Shown piece by piece: positions 36,510-44,492 of a stretch of 64,000 nt of DNA. The translations under genes were made by a program, and so were the position numbers. The stretch is taken from contig JAVDPD010000022.1 in assembly GCA_031296935.1 (NCBI GenBank), positions 1 through 64,000 of the forward strand. Reading direction: 5' to 3'. Source of the stretch: Cerasicoccus maritimus (GTDB taxonomy: Bacteria > Verrucomicrobiota > Verrucomicrobiia > Opitutales > Cerasicoccaceae). The number at the start of each line of letters is the position of its first letter. Within the stretch, counting starts at the first letter, position 1. The notes below the pieces were generated by a model. That model was not told the DNA's origin. It saw nothing but the letters and a program-made list of their open reading frames with translations, and did not search any database.

Positions 36510-36528
36510 AGGGGACAAATCGTCCCCT
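36510..36528. repeat. small inverted repeat (AGGGGAC / GTCCCCT)
   Basis: Perfect 7-bp arms with a 5-nt loop just upstream of the broken integrase. The wording is reminiscent of REP-like intergenic repeats, but only one copy is visible here. Confidence 0.5.
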
Positions 36529-36617
36529 TTAGCAAGTATACATATTTCAACGGCGTGTGCGATTCCCCCTCAAAAACAGGGGCTCAACAGCCACCATCAA
36601 CCCTTTACGCCATCCAC

Positions 36618-36643
36618 TTATGCGACATATTTATGTCGCATAA
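36618..36643. promoter_or_regulatory. perfect 12-bp palindrome upstream of the lipoprotein gene
   Basis: TTATGCGACATA and its exact complement TATGTCGCATAA are separated by 2 bp and end 11 bp before the ATG at 36655. The near-continuous symmetry suits a dimeric DNA-binding protein. No regulator gene is adjacent, so its user is unknown. Confidence 0.5.
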
Positions 36644-36654
36644 CTAATAGTTCG

Positions 36655-37119
36655 ATGAGAAACTCTATTCTAGCACTATTTGCCACCGTCATCGCTCTAA
36701 CCGGTTGCAATAACATAGATCGTAGTTACCGAGAGGTCATAAAGGCCGAAGTTATCAGTGCTGATCAAGCTAGGAAAAAATCAAACGAATCAGATAATAT
36801 CGTGCATGCGACTGTCGTTCAGGCATACAGCCAAGGACTTATCTCGATCAGAGATTCATTTTCCATAGCGAATACGGCTCCCTATGGATACATTAAATAC
36901 TGCGAGTTTGGAAATTTAGAAACCATAAAAGGCAACTTCAACGAAGACAAAATCAAGCTGAGACAAGAGGAGGATGTTGTAGCATTGAGAACACCTCCTG
37001 ACACAGGGCTATTTCTATTGGAGGAAAACCAGACAGTTCAGATATATTTTAATGACATAGACACAGTCTTCATTGAGCCAAACATCACTTCGACAAATCG
37101 AACAAACCGAGGTAGGTGA
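36655..37119 (+). CDS. putative lipoprotein of unknown function
   Basis: A 154-aa protein with a lipoprotein signal peptide (MRNSILALFATVIALTGC; lipobox L-T-G-C), so probably a membrane-anchored lipoprotein. The mature part is mixed alpha/beta with no recognised domain (HATVVQAYSQGLISIRDSF, YIKYCEFGNLETIKGNF). The gene is clearly more AT-rich than its neighbours, which fits acquisition with the surrounding mobile elements. A perfect palindrome precedes it, and an IS4-family element has inserted just after its end. Confidence 0.7.
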   Translation: MRNSILALFATVIALTGCNNIDRSYREVIKAEVISADQARKKSNESDNIVHATVVQAYSQGLISIRDSFSIANTAPYGYIKYCEFGNLETIKGNFNEDKIKLRQEEDVVALRTPPDTGLFLLEENQTVQIYFNDIDTVFIEPNITSTNRTNRGR

Positions 37120-37131
37120 CGATTCACATCG

Positions 37132-37142
37132 CACCTACTCTT
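37132..37142. repeat. left target-site duplication of the IS element
   Basis: CACCTACTCTT directly precedes the left inverted repeat and is repeated exactly after the right one (38716-38726). An 11-bp duplication fits IS4-family transposition. Confidence 0.93.
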
Positions 37143-38715
37143 TAATGGCGCTTAGTTAAGGGTGTTTTTCGTCTGTTGTTTCATTCGGGCTTTTTGGTGT
37201 TCAATGATTGTTTTTTCGATGTGCCTTGGTCTGGTGAGGTAGAGGTAGTTGCGGTCTCTGAGTTTGACGCGTCTGGGCTCGGTACGTTTGGGTCTGCGGG
37301 GGACTTTGTCCCGGGCAATGCCTTCGAGCATTTGGTGGAAGGCTGCGCGGGCGCGGGAACGGCAGCGCCGGTGTCGATGGATCAACGGAGCGTAGGCCTT
37401 GATCCCTTTGAGCGCGCCCTTGAAGCTGACTGATTCCAGGGCAACGAGGTGGCCTTTGGCGGCTTCAAGCATGACGATGCGCACCACGTTGTAGGCGATC
37501 CATGCCGCGCGCAAACGACGCTCGACCATCTCGGGCGAACGCGCGCGCACGTGCCGGAAGTTGAGCGTGCGCTTGAGGTCGCGGAAGTTGACTTCGACTT
37601 GCCAGCGGCGGAAGTAAAGTTCGAGGATTTTCTCGGTCAGATAGCGCTGGGGATCGGTCAGCGTGGTGGCGATAAACAGCGCTTTGGGGCGGCCCTGCTC
37701 GTCGAGGCGACGGGTCTCGATCACGCGCAGAAACTGGCGTTTGGGCAGGCTGGCCACGAACAGTTTAGTCAGGTGCTTGCGGTGCCGGTTGGGCAAATGC
37801 AGCTCGACCAGGCGATCTTGCGCACAGCCGTGATAAGCCACGGTGCGGGCTCCCCGTGCGGCGTCGGCGGGCATGGCCAGAACCGCGTCAACTTGGCGTT
37901 GACGCAGCTCGTGCACGTTCCAAAACGCGTAGTAAGCCGTGTCGCCAACCAGGATGTCGCCCGGCTCCAACGCACTGGCGATCTCGGCGTTAAAAACCAC
38001 AATCTCGCTTTCAGGCATCTCGGTGACCGCCGTTTTGAGCAGGCCACCGTGGTTCAAACTAAACAGCCCCACCAGCTGCATCAGCGGGAACCCACAGCCC
38101 TTGCGGCACTGAACCGCCGGTGGAAAGTAGTGGCGGTTCGCAGCCGTGTCATCGCAGCTCAACCCCGTGCCATCGATCAGCTTGATGTGCCGCGCGCCAA
38201 AGCCAACAACCGGCTCCATCGTCGCGTCGAGTCGCTCCACCGTTCGCCGGTGCTGCGCATCCAGCAAGCTCAGCGGCACCCGACGCTGCGCCTGACAAAG
38301 ACCACCGGTTCCTGCGCCGGGCATCGAAGCGCGGCGCTCATAACAGTCGGCCTGAATAAACTGAAGCGCCTCGCGCACCGCACTGTCCGGATGCAAGCCC
38401 TGATGCAGCAAGGAATAGAACGCCGTGCTCGTCGGAAAAAGACGCTGACGCTCACCACTGCGCCTGAGCCTGCTCGCCGGAAAAAGCAGTTCATAAAGCG
38501 ACTGCCACTGCCCCGCATCCCACTCACGCTGGACGTTGGACAAACCACCACGACGACCGCCAGTCAGACCAACTAAAGCAGGAAAAAATGGTGTGTGCAA
38601 AGACATCACAACAACCTGCGCTTGCCTCGGCACTTGCCAACGCTTTTAATCCCGCCATCACAGGTTTTGACAGGCCTTAAAATTACCGAAACAAGACCTT
38701 AACTAAGCGCCATTA
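37143..38715 (-). mobile_element. complete IS4-family insertion sequence (1573 bp)
   Basis: The element is bounded by perfect 19-bp terminal inverted repeats: TAATGGCGCTTAGTTAAGG at 37143-37161 and its complement at 38697-38715, with imperfect pairing further inward. An exact 11-bp target duplication (CACCTACTCTT) flanks it. One transposase gene fills the element on the - strand, and its stop codon lies inside the left repeat. Intact ends, intact duplication and an open transposase suggest recent, possibly still mobile, insertion. It separated the AT-rich lipoprotein gene from the Sel1-repeat gene. Confidence 0.95.
37152..38633 (-). CDS. IS4 family DDE transposase
   Basis: Transposase of 493 aa, full-length and uninterrupted. 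The DDE triad can be placed: first Asp in KLIDGTGLSCDDTAANRHYF, second Asp in DILVGDTAYYAFW, and Glu within the IS4-specific Y-x2-R-x3-E-x6-K signature, read here as YFRRWQVEVNFRDLK. The N-terminus may start at 38633 or at the internal Met10 (38606, MSLHTPFFPAL). The C-terminus is strongly basic. It should move only this element. Confidence 0.95.
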   Translation of the reverse strand: MPRQAQVVVMSLHTPFFPALVGLTGGRRGGLSNVQREWDAGQWQSLYELLFPASRLRRSGERQRLFPTSTAFYSLLHQGLHPDSAVREALQFIQADCYERRASMPGAGTGGLCQAQRRVPLSLLDAQHRRTVERLDATMEPVVGFGARHIKLIDGTGLSCDDTAANRHYFPPAVQCRKGCGFPLMQLVGLFSLNHGGLLKTAVTEMPESEIVVFNAEIASALEPGDILVGDTAYYAFWNVHELRQRQVDAVLAMPADAARGARTVAYHGCAQDRLVELHLPNRHRKHLTKLFVASLPKRQFLRVIETRRLDEQGRPKALFIATTLTDPQRYLTEKILELYFRRWQVEVNFRDLKRTLNFRHVRARSPEMVERRLRAAWIAYNVVRIVMLEAAKGHLVALESVSFKGALKGIKAYAPLIHRHRRCRSRARAAFHQMLEGIARDKVPRRPKRTEPRRVKLRDRNYLYLTRPRHIEKTIIEHQKARMKQQTKNTLN

Positions 38716-38726
38716 CACCTACTCTT
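38716..38726. repeat. right target-site duplication of the IS element
   Basis: CACCTACTCTT, identical to 37132-37142, directly after the right terminal inverted repeat. Confidence 0.93.
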
Positions 38727-38746
38727 AGCGTTAGCAGAATCAACGA

Positions 38747-39424
38747 ATGACTGATATTTCGAAGTTAATCAAAAAAGGCATGAAACTGCGATACGGAGGG
38801 TTCCTAGTAAAAATGAACCCAGCAAAAGCACTTAGAGTTTTTGAACAGGGAATTGCAGTCAATGATCCCATTTGTCTATACGAAGCTGGAGTTATTTTAC
38901 AGGATGGCTTAGCTGGATACTTCGACCGTTCGCTTGCCTTTGACTATATTGAACGGTCAGCGTCACTCGGTCATGTTGATGCCATCTACACTTTGGGTTG
39001 GTTTTACATGAATGGCGGCATGGGAAATGCAGGGTATTCTGAAGAGATTTTGAATCAGAAGGTGATTGATAAGGATCAAGAAAAGGGCCTCAGTTTACTC
39101 AAAGATGCGGCGGCACGTAATAATACATCGGCGATATTGCATATTGCTCGATACTATTATTATGAAAGCGGCTCCCGTCCTGATTGTTTAAAAGATTGTA
39201 TCGATTGGCATAACAAAGGAATTGAGCTGGGAGAAGGTAGCTGCATGATCGACATGGCCGATATGCTGATTTTGGGAATTGGCTTTGAAAAGGATCTTAC
39301 AAAAGCTAGGAGACTTTATGAGAAAGCAAGAGATTCCGACAGTAGTTTGTCTGCAATAAATGCAGCTGAGGACAGAATAAGGAATTTTAATGACCTTAGT
39401 AATATTTTGGATGACGACAGGTGA
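38747..39424 (+). CDS. Sel1-repeat protein
   Basis: A 225-aa helical-repeat protein. TPR-like Sel1 repeats are visible: ICLYEAGVILQDGLAGYFDR, AFDYIERSASLGHVDAIYTL, GLSLLKDAAARNNTSAILHI, and ADMLILGIGFEKDLTKARRL. Such proteins mediate protein-protein contacts. There is no signal peptide. It is AT-richer than the chromosome around it and sits between an IS4 element and a group II intron remnant, so it is likely accessory cargo. Its upstream region was altered by the IS insertion. Confidence 0.8.
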   Translation: MTDISKLIKKGMKLRYGGFLVKMNPAKALRVFEQGIAVNDPICLYEAGVILQDGLAGYFDRSLAFDYIERSASLGHVDAIYTLGWFYMNGGMGNAGYSEEILNQKVIDKDQEKGLSLLKDAAARNNTSAILHIARYYYYESGSRPDCLKDCIDWHNKGIELGEGSCMIDMADMLILGIGFEKDLTKARRLYEKARDSDSSLSAINAAEDRIRNFNDLSNILDDDR

Positions 39425-39438
39425 ATAATGGAATGCGA

Positions 39439-40015
39439 ATCGAGTAGCGAGGGGCCTTGACTCCCCCGCTCTCACACCACCGGACATACGGGTCCGTATC
39501 ACGGCGGTTCCGAAGAGACAGTGACCGGCGATTAGGTTTTGGCCTTCTCGCCGTATTTGAAGACGACCCAGAGGTCCCGCAGAGACGGGACGCCTTGGTT
39601 TTTGAGGTGTTGGTCGTTGAGGGCCTGGCAGACCAGTGAGTTTCGGGACAAGCGCCAGAGGCCTTTGCGTGAGCGCGAGGCGAGTTTCACCCGCTCGGGA
39701 TCAACCCCGAGCGCGATGAGTCGGCACCTACGCGTTCGGGCCCACTTCCAGTTCTTCCAGAAGCACAGGCGCACCCTTCGGCGCATCCATTGGTCCAGAC
39801 GGAGAGCTTCAGCATAGGCTAGGCCTATTTTGAAGTAATGGAACCAGCCGACCGCGTACTGGCGCAGCTCGTTGAGGCGTTGCCCCATTGAGCCGCCACG
39901 ACTGCGGGCGGTGATGTCCTTGATCCGCGTTTTGAACCGTTGCATCGCTTGGTCGGTGCGCCGGATTTTCTTCCGGTTGATTTGGAAGCCCAGGAAGGAG
40001 CATTCCTTCAACTGT
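39439..40015 (-). mobile_element. 3' remnant of a group II intron
   Basis: On the - strand this contains the end of an intron-encoded protein, then a domain V-like hairpin, then a 3' end reading CTACTCGAT at ~39447-39439, the wording typical of bacterial group II intron 3' boundaries. The 5' half of the element (ribozyme domains I-IV and the reverse transcriptase palm and fingers) is missing, so it is immobile by itself. The 5' break lies near 40015. Confidence 0.8.
39476..39510 (-). ncRNA. group II intron domain V-like hairpin
   Basis: Read on the - strand from GAACCGCC to GGTGGT, the stretch folds as a stem closed by ACCGCC/GGTGGT with an upper stem GATACG/CGTATGTC. It has the size and place expected of domain V, just downstream of the maturase stop codon. 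Confidence 0.65.
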
Positions 40016-40020
40016 GTTGG
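39532..40020 (-). pseudogene. group II intron maturase, C-terminal fragment
   Basis: About 160 codons remain of an intron-encoded reverse transcriptase/maturase. The visible part starts at the end of the RT domain (CSFLGFQI) and covers the thumb/maturase domain: RFKTRIKDITARSRGGSMGQ, LRQYAVGWFHYFKIGLAYAE, LDQWMRRRVRLCFWKNWK and CRLIALGV. A full protein is over 400 aa and includes the catalytic YADD, missing here. The Met at 40023 is not a true start, since homology is already inside the protein. Confidence 0.88.
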
Positions 40021-40149
40021 CAACGGAAATCGCGCAAGTCGTTGATTTCTCCGTTGCGCGTTACGAAATTGAGATCAATAACCTGCTGATAACCAAAGAA
40101 AAGGATTGTCAGTTGGGCCATAATGCCCCATTTTCAATAAAACTCCTTC

Positions 40150-41508
40150 ATGCGACTAGACCGGTATATTTCCAAGTCCCGAATCATCGACATCGTCAGC
40201 TCGGATTTGGAGGGCGCGCTCAAAGAATTGCTTGAGGTGTGCAAGCTTCCCGAGGAGGCAGGCATGTCCAAAAAGCAACTACTGGGCGAGCTGATCGAAC
40301 GCGAGCAGACGATGACGACTTATTTGGGCAGTGGCATTGGCTTGCCGCACGTCCGCATTCCGATGAAGCGTCCCTATCAGTTCGCCATCGGGCGCTGTCC
40401 GCGTGGGCTGGAGTTTGAAGGGCACGATGAATACCGCGAAATGCGGCTTATCTTTCTGTTGCTCGCTTCGGAGAAGGAGAAGTCTTATCTGAATGTCCTT
40501 GCCTCATTGGCGCGGACATTCCAGGAGCCCGGTGTCGTCGAAAAGCTGACGCATTCCAAGGACCTCACGGAACTGCGTGAATCGGTGGCGTCCACTTTTG
40601 GCGGCAGCGGAACCAAGCAGGGCACCAAGGACAATAAATTTAACCGCCTGATCCTCAAGGAAGCGGTCAAGGTCGCCAAGGGCTCGCAGAGCTCGGCCAT
40701 TATGGTCTTCGGCGACACCTTCATCGGCGGCGTTGATTTGACGGAATCCTTCGGCGACATGAAGACGATTCTCGTCACACAGTCGGCTACGGAAGCGTCC
40801 TTCGACAGCAAGACCGTCACTGCGATCATTCCGGCGCGCTCGTTCGGCCACAGCCGTTTGTCGCAACTGCGTAGTGCGATGCTGATCGGCTTGACCCGCG
40901 GCATCATCAAGCACAACGAGCGCCTTTGCTGTGTGGGCGGTCTGCCGCATAGCAATCAATTTGACACGCTGGTCGTCGTCGATGTGGAGCGTGAATTCCA
41001 AAGCGTGCTCACGCGCCAGACGGATATGCTGCCCGCCGCAGTGAAGCCCGAAGTGCTTGAGCGCGTGCTCGCCATTGCGACGGAGCTTTCCGTCGAAGGT
41101 CGCGAAGGCAAACCGGTTGGCTCGCTCTTTGTGCTTGGTGATTCCCAGCAAGTGCGTCCGCACACCAAGCAGCTCGTGCTCAATCCGTTCTTCGGCTACG
41201 AGGCGGAAGAACGCAATATTTTGAACCCATTCATGGACGAAACCGTGAAGGAGTTTTCGCTGCTCGACGGCGCGTTTATCATTCGTGGCGATGGCGTGCT
41301 CGAAGCCGCCGGCACGCTCATTCACGCCAACGAATTGCCCCAGCAACTACCCAGCGGCCTCGGCACGCGGCACGCGGCGGCGGCCTCGATCTCGATGGCC
41401 ACGGACTGCATTGCGCTGGTCGTCTCGGCCAGCTCGGGGCAGGTTACGCTGTTCCGTCGCGGTCAGATGCTCCCGCTGATTGAGCGCAACTCCAATCGCG
41501 ACTTATGA
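40150..41508 (+). CDS. PTS EIIA - diadenylate cyclase fusion protein
   Basis: Soluble 452-aa protein with three parts. Residues 1-150 are a PTS EIIA type-2 (fructose/nitrogen class) domain with its phosphorylatable His in SGIGLPHVRIP (His67). Residues ~160-285 (SSAIMVFGDTFIGG, TVTAIIPARS, LTRGIIKHNERLCCVGG, DTLVVVDVE) resemble the pyruvate-kinase C-terminal-like domain of archaeal CdaZ-type enzymes. Residues ~300-445 are a DAC domain: DGAFIIRGDG (373-382) and GTRHAAAASIS (405-415), then VVSASSGQVTLFRRGQM. DAC domains make c-di-AMP from two ATP. The bacterial RHR motif reads RHA here, closer to archaeal RHLAA forms. The fusion suggests that PTS phosphorylation state controls c-di-AMP synthesis (inference). 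Confidence 0.87.
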   Translation: MRLDRYISKSRIIDIVSSDLEGALKELLEVCKLPEEAGMSKKQLLGELIEREQTMTTYLGSGIGLPHVRIPMKRPYQFAIGRCPRGLEFEGHDEYREMRLIFLLLASEKEKSYLNVLASLARTFQEPGVVEKLTHSKDLTELRESVASTFGGSGTKQGTKDNKFNRLILKEAVKVAKGSQSSAIMVFGDTFIGGVDLTESFGDMKTILVTQSATEASFDSKTVTAIIPARSFGHSRLSQLRSAMLIGLTRGIIKHNERLCCVGGLPHSNQFDTLVVVDVEREFQSVLTRQTDMLPAAVKPEVLERVLAIATELSVEGREGKPVGSLFVLGDSQQVRPHTKQLVLNPFFGYEAEERNILNPFMDETVKEFSLLDGAFIIRGDGVLEAAGTLIHANELPQQLPSGLGTRHAAAASISMATDCIALVVSASSGQVTLFRRGQMLPLIERNSNRDL

Positions 41509-41629
41509 TTTCTACCTCACACCTTTGCTTGTTGCCACAAGGCTGCCCCATAATGGATACGCGTTAAAAAACAACCCGCCCAACTGGGGCTTTTTTGTGG
41601 TCGTCTAGAACCCCCGAATACCCACGACG

Positions 41630-43015
41630 ATGAACATAAAAGTTGCCCGGAGCCCGCTTGGGTTCCTCTGTGTGGCGAGCCTCATGGCCGCGACGTCGAT
41701 TTCCTATGCTGCCGACGAGTTTACCTCGACTGCTAACCTCCAAGGCGAAGAGACGTTCTTCTCCGAGTATAGCGAGCCTCTGCCGCCTGAGTCTTTCGAC
41801 GACTGGTGGAATTACCAATACTTGCTCGGCAATGCCGACGGGCGAAAGCGGTTGTCGGAAAAAGGACTCACGCTGTCGCTGAAGTTTGTCACCGACAGCT
41901 TGGGCAACGTTACCGGTGGCCGCGACCAAGGCTTTACCTATACCGGTTCAATGGGCTTCGACGTCGAGGCTGATCTGGAAAAGCTCGCCAACATCGAAGG
42001 CGCGAAGATCAACATGACGACCGTCTGGCGTTCGGGTAAGAGCTTGTCGAATCACTATATTGGCAACGTCTTCCAGACTCAGCAAATCTATGGGGGGCAA
42101 AACCTTCGGCTCTACTGCCTCTACTGGCGTCAACTGTGGCTAGATAAACAAATCGAGACCAAGCTGGGCCGCATCGCGCAGGGTGATGACTTTCTTTCAC
42201 GCCCGATTTATTGGAGCTACGTCCAGAACGCCTTCGACGGCAACCCGGTGTCGATCTTCCTCAACTCGCCGATGTATGCCTACCCGAACGCCACTTGGGG
42301 CGGTTTCATCAAATACTCGCCGAAGGAGTCGTCGTTTTTCATTCAAGGGGGTCTCTACGGCGGTGCGAAAACGCCGAACCAGAATCGGAACAGCGCCCAT
42401 GGCCTGGACTGGTCATTCGACTACGACAACGCCTATTTCATGGGGATGTTTGGCTGGCGGCCGGAATTGAAAATTAGCGGGCAAACGGGGCTGCCGGGCA
42501 ATTACTCGATGGGTGGCTACTATGTGACGGGCGATCACCAAACGTTCCTGCCAGCGCCGCCGCCGCCAGGCACCTCTTCTGAGGTCGAAGGAAAGTGGGG
42601 GATGTATTGGATGTTCGACCAAATGGTCTATTCCAATGGCGTCAATTCAAAGGGAGATAAGACCGGCATCACGCCGTGGTTTGTCGTCAGCATTGCGCCG
42701 GACGAGCGGGTAAACCAGATGCCGTATTCATTTTACGGTGGTGCCCGCTGGGACGCGATTATCCCGTCGCGGAAGGATGACTTCCTGGCGCTGGGCTTTG
42801 TTTACGGCGAATTCAGTGACGACTTCGCGCAGTCGCAGACGAACCGTGGGCTTCCGGCGCAGAAATACGAGTCCGTCATCGAACTAACCTACATGATCCA
42901 GGTCAACCAGTGGTTCACCTTCCAGCCGGACCTGCAATACATCATCAACCCCGGTGCCGCGCATCAGTACAGCAATGCCTTTGTCATCGGCTTCCAGTCC
43001 TCCGTCCAATTTTAG
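41630..43015 (+). CDS. OprB-like carbohydrate-selective porin
   Basis: Outer-membrane porin of 461 aa. A signal peptide ends near SISYAADE. The mature part is a beta-barrel pattern with alternating aromatic residues, and OprB-family blocks can be seen: WRQLWLDKQIETKLGRIAQGDDF, VSIFLNSPMYAYPNATWGGF, GLYGGAKTP and the C-terminal QVNQWFTFQPDLQYIINPGA ending VQF. It probably admits sugars across the outer membrane, fitting the carbohydrate-degrading content. Its stop codon touches the inverted-repeat element that fills the gap to tmk. Confidence 0.88.
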   Translation: MNIKVARSPLGFLCVASLMAATSISYAADEFTSTANLQGEETFFSEYSEPLPPESFDDWWNYQYLLGNADGRKRLSEKGLTLSLKFVTDSLGNVTGGRDQGFTYTGSMGFDVEADLEKLANIEGAKINMTTVWRSGKSLSNHYIGNVFQTQQIYGGQNLRLYCLYWRQLWLDKQIETKLGRIAQGDDFLSRPIYWSYVQNAFDGNPVSIFLNSPMYAYPNATWGGFIKYSPKESSFFIQGGLYGGAKTPNQNRNSAHGLDWSFDYDNAYFMGMFGWRPELKISGQTGLPGNYSMGGYYVTGDHQTFLPAPPPPGTSSEVEGKWGMYWMFDQMVYSNGVNSKGDKTGITPWFVVSIAPDERVNQMPYSFYGGARWDAIIPSRKDDFLALGFVYGEFSDDFAQSQTNRGLPAQKYESVIELTYMIQVNQWFTFQPDLQYIINPGAAHQYSNAFVIGFQSSVQF

Positions 43016-43348
43016 AGGACGTCTAAAAACTCAAGTGGTCATCGTCGGAGAGCGTCTTCGGGGTCAATATTCCACTTCTTCACCTCAAGAAGCTAAGTCC
43101 GATGGACGATATCGTTTTAGATAGTCCTAAGGCACCAGCGTATGCCACAGTTGCAAGATCACCGTAGCTGGAGGGCAACGCTTCGTCGTTGCCGCATTAG
43201 GTGGGATCAGATTTCCGGAGAGGCAGAGTGGCCGGCAGGTTGCGGCAACGACGAAGCGTTGCCCTCCAGCCAAGCAAGCACCCTCCACTGGAAATTTTGC
43301 CTCTCGAATACATCTCGCCGACTCGATCAGACTTTTTAGACGCCCTCT
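43014..43348. mobile_element. MITE-like inverted-repeat element
   Basis: A 335-bp non-coding unit fills the space between the convergent oprB-like and tmk genes exactly. Outer arms: AGAGGACGTCTAAAAACT (43014-43031) and ACTTTTTAGACGCCCTCT (43331-43348), 16 of 18 positions complementary. Inside is a perfect 30-bp inverted repeat (43167-43196 and 43241-43270) with a 44-nt loop. The last ~40 bp of the right end recur in diverged form at 51055-51095. No transposase is encoded; both neighbouring stop codons touch the arms. Confidence 0.75.
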
Positions 43349-43992
43349 TAGGCTAACTTAAATTGCTCGGTGACCTCGGCCCAAATCAGGGTGGCGACGT
43401 CTTCTACGGCCAAAGCCCCATCGACGACGAAAAAGCGCTCCGGCATTTGCTCGGCCAGGTCGAGGTAGCCTTGGCGGACATGTTGGTAGAACTCGATATT
43501 TTCCTGCTCCATGCGGTCGGGGAGGTCGCTGGCGCGCTTGGCGGCACGGGCGAGCCCGATCTCGGCCGGGACATCCACGACGATGGTCAGGTGCGGCATC
43601 GCATCACCCACGGCAAAGCGGTTGATCGAGCTAACCGGGTCTTCGCTCAGTTTGCGGGCGACGCCTTGGTAAACCGTGGTCGAGTCGAGAAAGCGGTCGC
43701 AGAGGATGACTTTGCCTGAGGCGATGCCAGGCTGGATGACTTCGCGGACGTGTTGCGCGCGGCTGGCAGCAAAGAGTAGCAGCTCGGCCTCGGGACACAT
43801 GCCAAAGCCAGCGTCCGCATGCTTGAGCAAGTGGCGGATTTCTTCACCCAGCGGGGTGCCGCCTGGTTCGCGTGTGAGGACGACTTCGCGCCCGCGTGCT
43901 TCAAATTCTTTGGCGAGTCGGGCGATTTGGGTGCTTTTCCCGCTGCCTTCCGAGCCTTCAAAGGAGATAAAGATTCCTCCGGTATCCGTCAT
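43348..43992 (-). CDS. tmk: thymidylate kinase
   Basis: dTMP kinase of 214 aa, converting dTMP to dTDP. The P-loop is in ISFEGSEGSGKSTQIARL, followed by LTREPGGTPLGEEIR, the DR motif DRFLDSTTVYQG, and the LID region RAAKRASDLPDRMEQENIEF. The start at 43992 (MTDTGGIFISFEG) is chosen since the P-loop strand begins there; the 26-residue extension to 44070 would run towards the divergent nuoA. The final base(s) overlap the MITE-like element. Confidence 0.94.
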   Translation of the reverse strand: MTDTGGIFISFEGSEGSGKSTQIARLAKEFEARGREVVLTREPGGTPLGEEIRHLLKHADAGFGMCPEAELLLFAASRAQHVREVIQPGIASGKVILCDRFLDSTTVYQGVARKLSEDPVSSINRFAVGDAMPHLTIVVDVPAEIGLARAAKRASDLPDRMEQENIEFYQHVRQGYLDLAEQMPERFFVVDGALAVEDVATLIWAEVTEQFKLA

Positions 43993-44113
43993 GCGCTGAA
44001 GAAAACAACTCCACTCATGGGCCACAATCGAAAACGTAATTCCCGACGGGGTTTTTATAAATCTCCGCAAAACCCGCTTGCCATCGGCTCAGCGGCTGCT
44101 TTGCTTGGCGGTT

Positions 44114-44488
44114 ATGGAATTGGTGGACTACCTGCCCGTAATGATTCAAATTCTTCTCGCTGTGGTGATTGCCGCAGCGATCTTGATTGCTAGTCACATC
44201 TTTGGCCAGCGCGCCCGAGGCAACTACGTCAAGGACTCCGCCTATGAGTGCGGTATGTTGGAAGAGGGCAAGCCGCACCCGAAGTTTAGCGTGAAGTTCT
44301 ACGTGGTTGCTATGTTGTTCATCCTGTTCGATATCGAAATGGTGTTCATGATCCCGTGGGTTATGGTTTACCGCGAACTGCTGGCCGTAGGCGTTTTGGA
44401 CTTCTGGCCAATTCTGTTCTTCCTCTTCATCCTGACGCTTGGTCTGGTTTACGAAATGAAGAAGAAGGGCCTCGAGTGGGAACGCTAA
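44114..44488 (+). CDS. nuoA: NADH-quinone oxidoreductase subunit A
   Basis: Membrane subunit of respiratory complex I, 124 aa, starting MELVDYLPVMIQILLAVVIA. Three transmembrane helices and the loop SAYECGMLEEGKPHPKFSVK are diagnostic, as is FLLFDIE-type LFILFDIEMVFMIPW. The 12-residue extension to 44078 is not expected. Unusually, no nuoB or other complex I gene follows: a subtilase gene converges 4 bp downstream. It is either a detached piece of the nuo set or an extra copy; which cannot be told here. Confidence 0.92.
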   Translation: MELVDYLPVMIQILLAVVIAAAILIASHIFGQRARGNYVKDSAYECGMLEEGKPHPKFSVKFYVVAMLFILFDIEMVFMIPWVMVYRELLAVGVLDFWPILFFLFILTLGLVYEMKKKGLEWER

Positions 44489-44492
44489 GCCG

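Noticed and set aside
37449..38576. 375-aa open frame antisense to the transposase
   Set aside because: Shadow frame; the IS4 transposase on the - strand has all catalytic signatures.
41579..41599. Terminator after the DAC fusion gene (GCCC-AACT-GGGGC then T-run)
   Set aside because: The stem is only 4-5 bp, although followed by six T; too weak to list as a feature.
43142..43339. 65-aa + strand frame in the oprB-tmk gap
   Set aside because: It lies wholly within the inverted-repeat element and encodes no recognisable protein.
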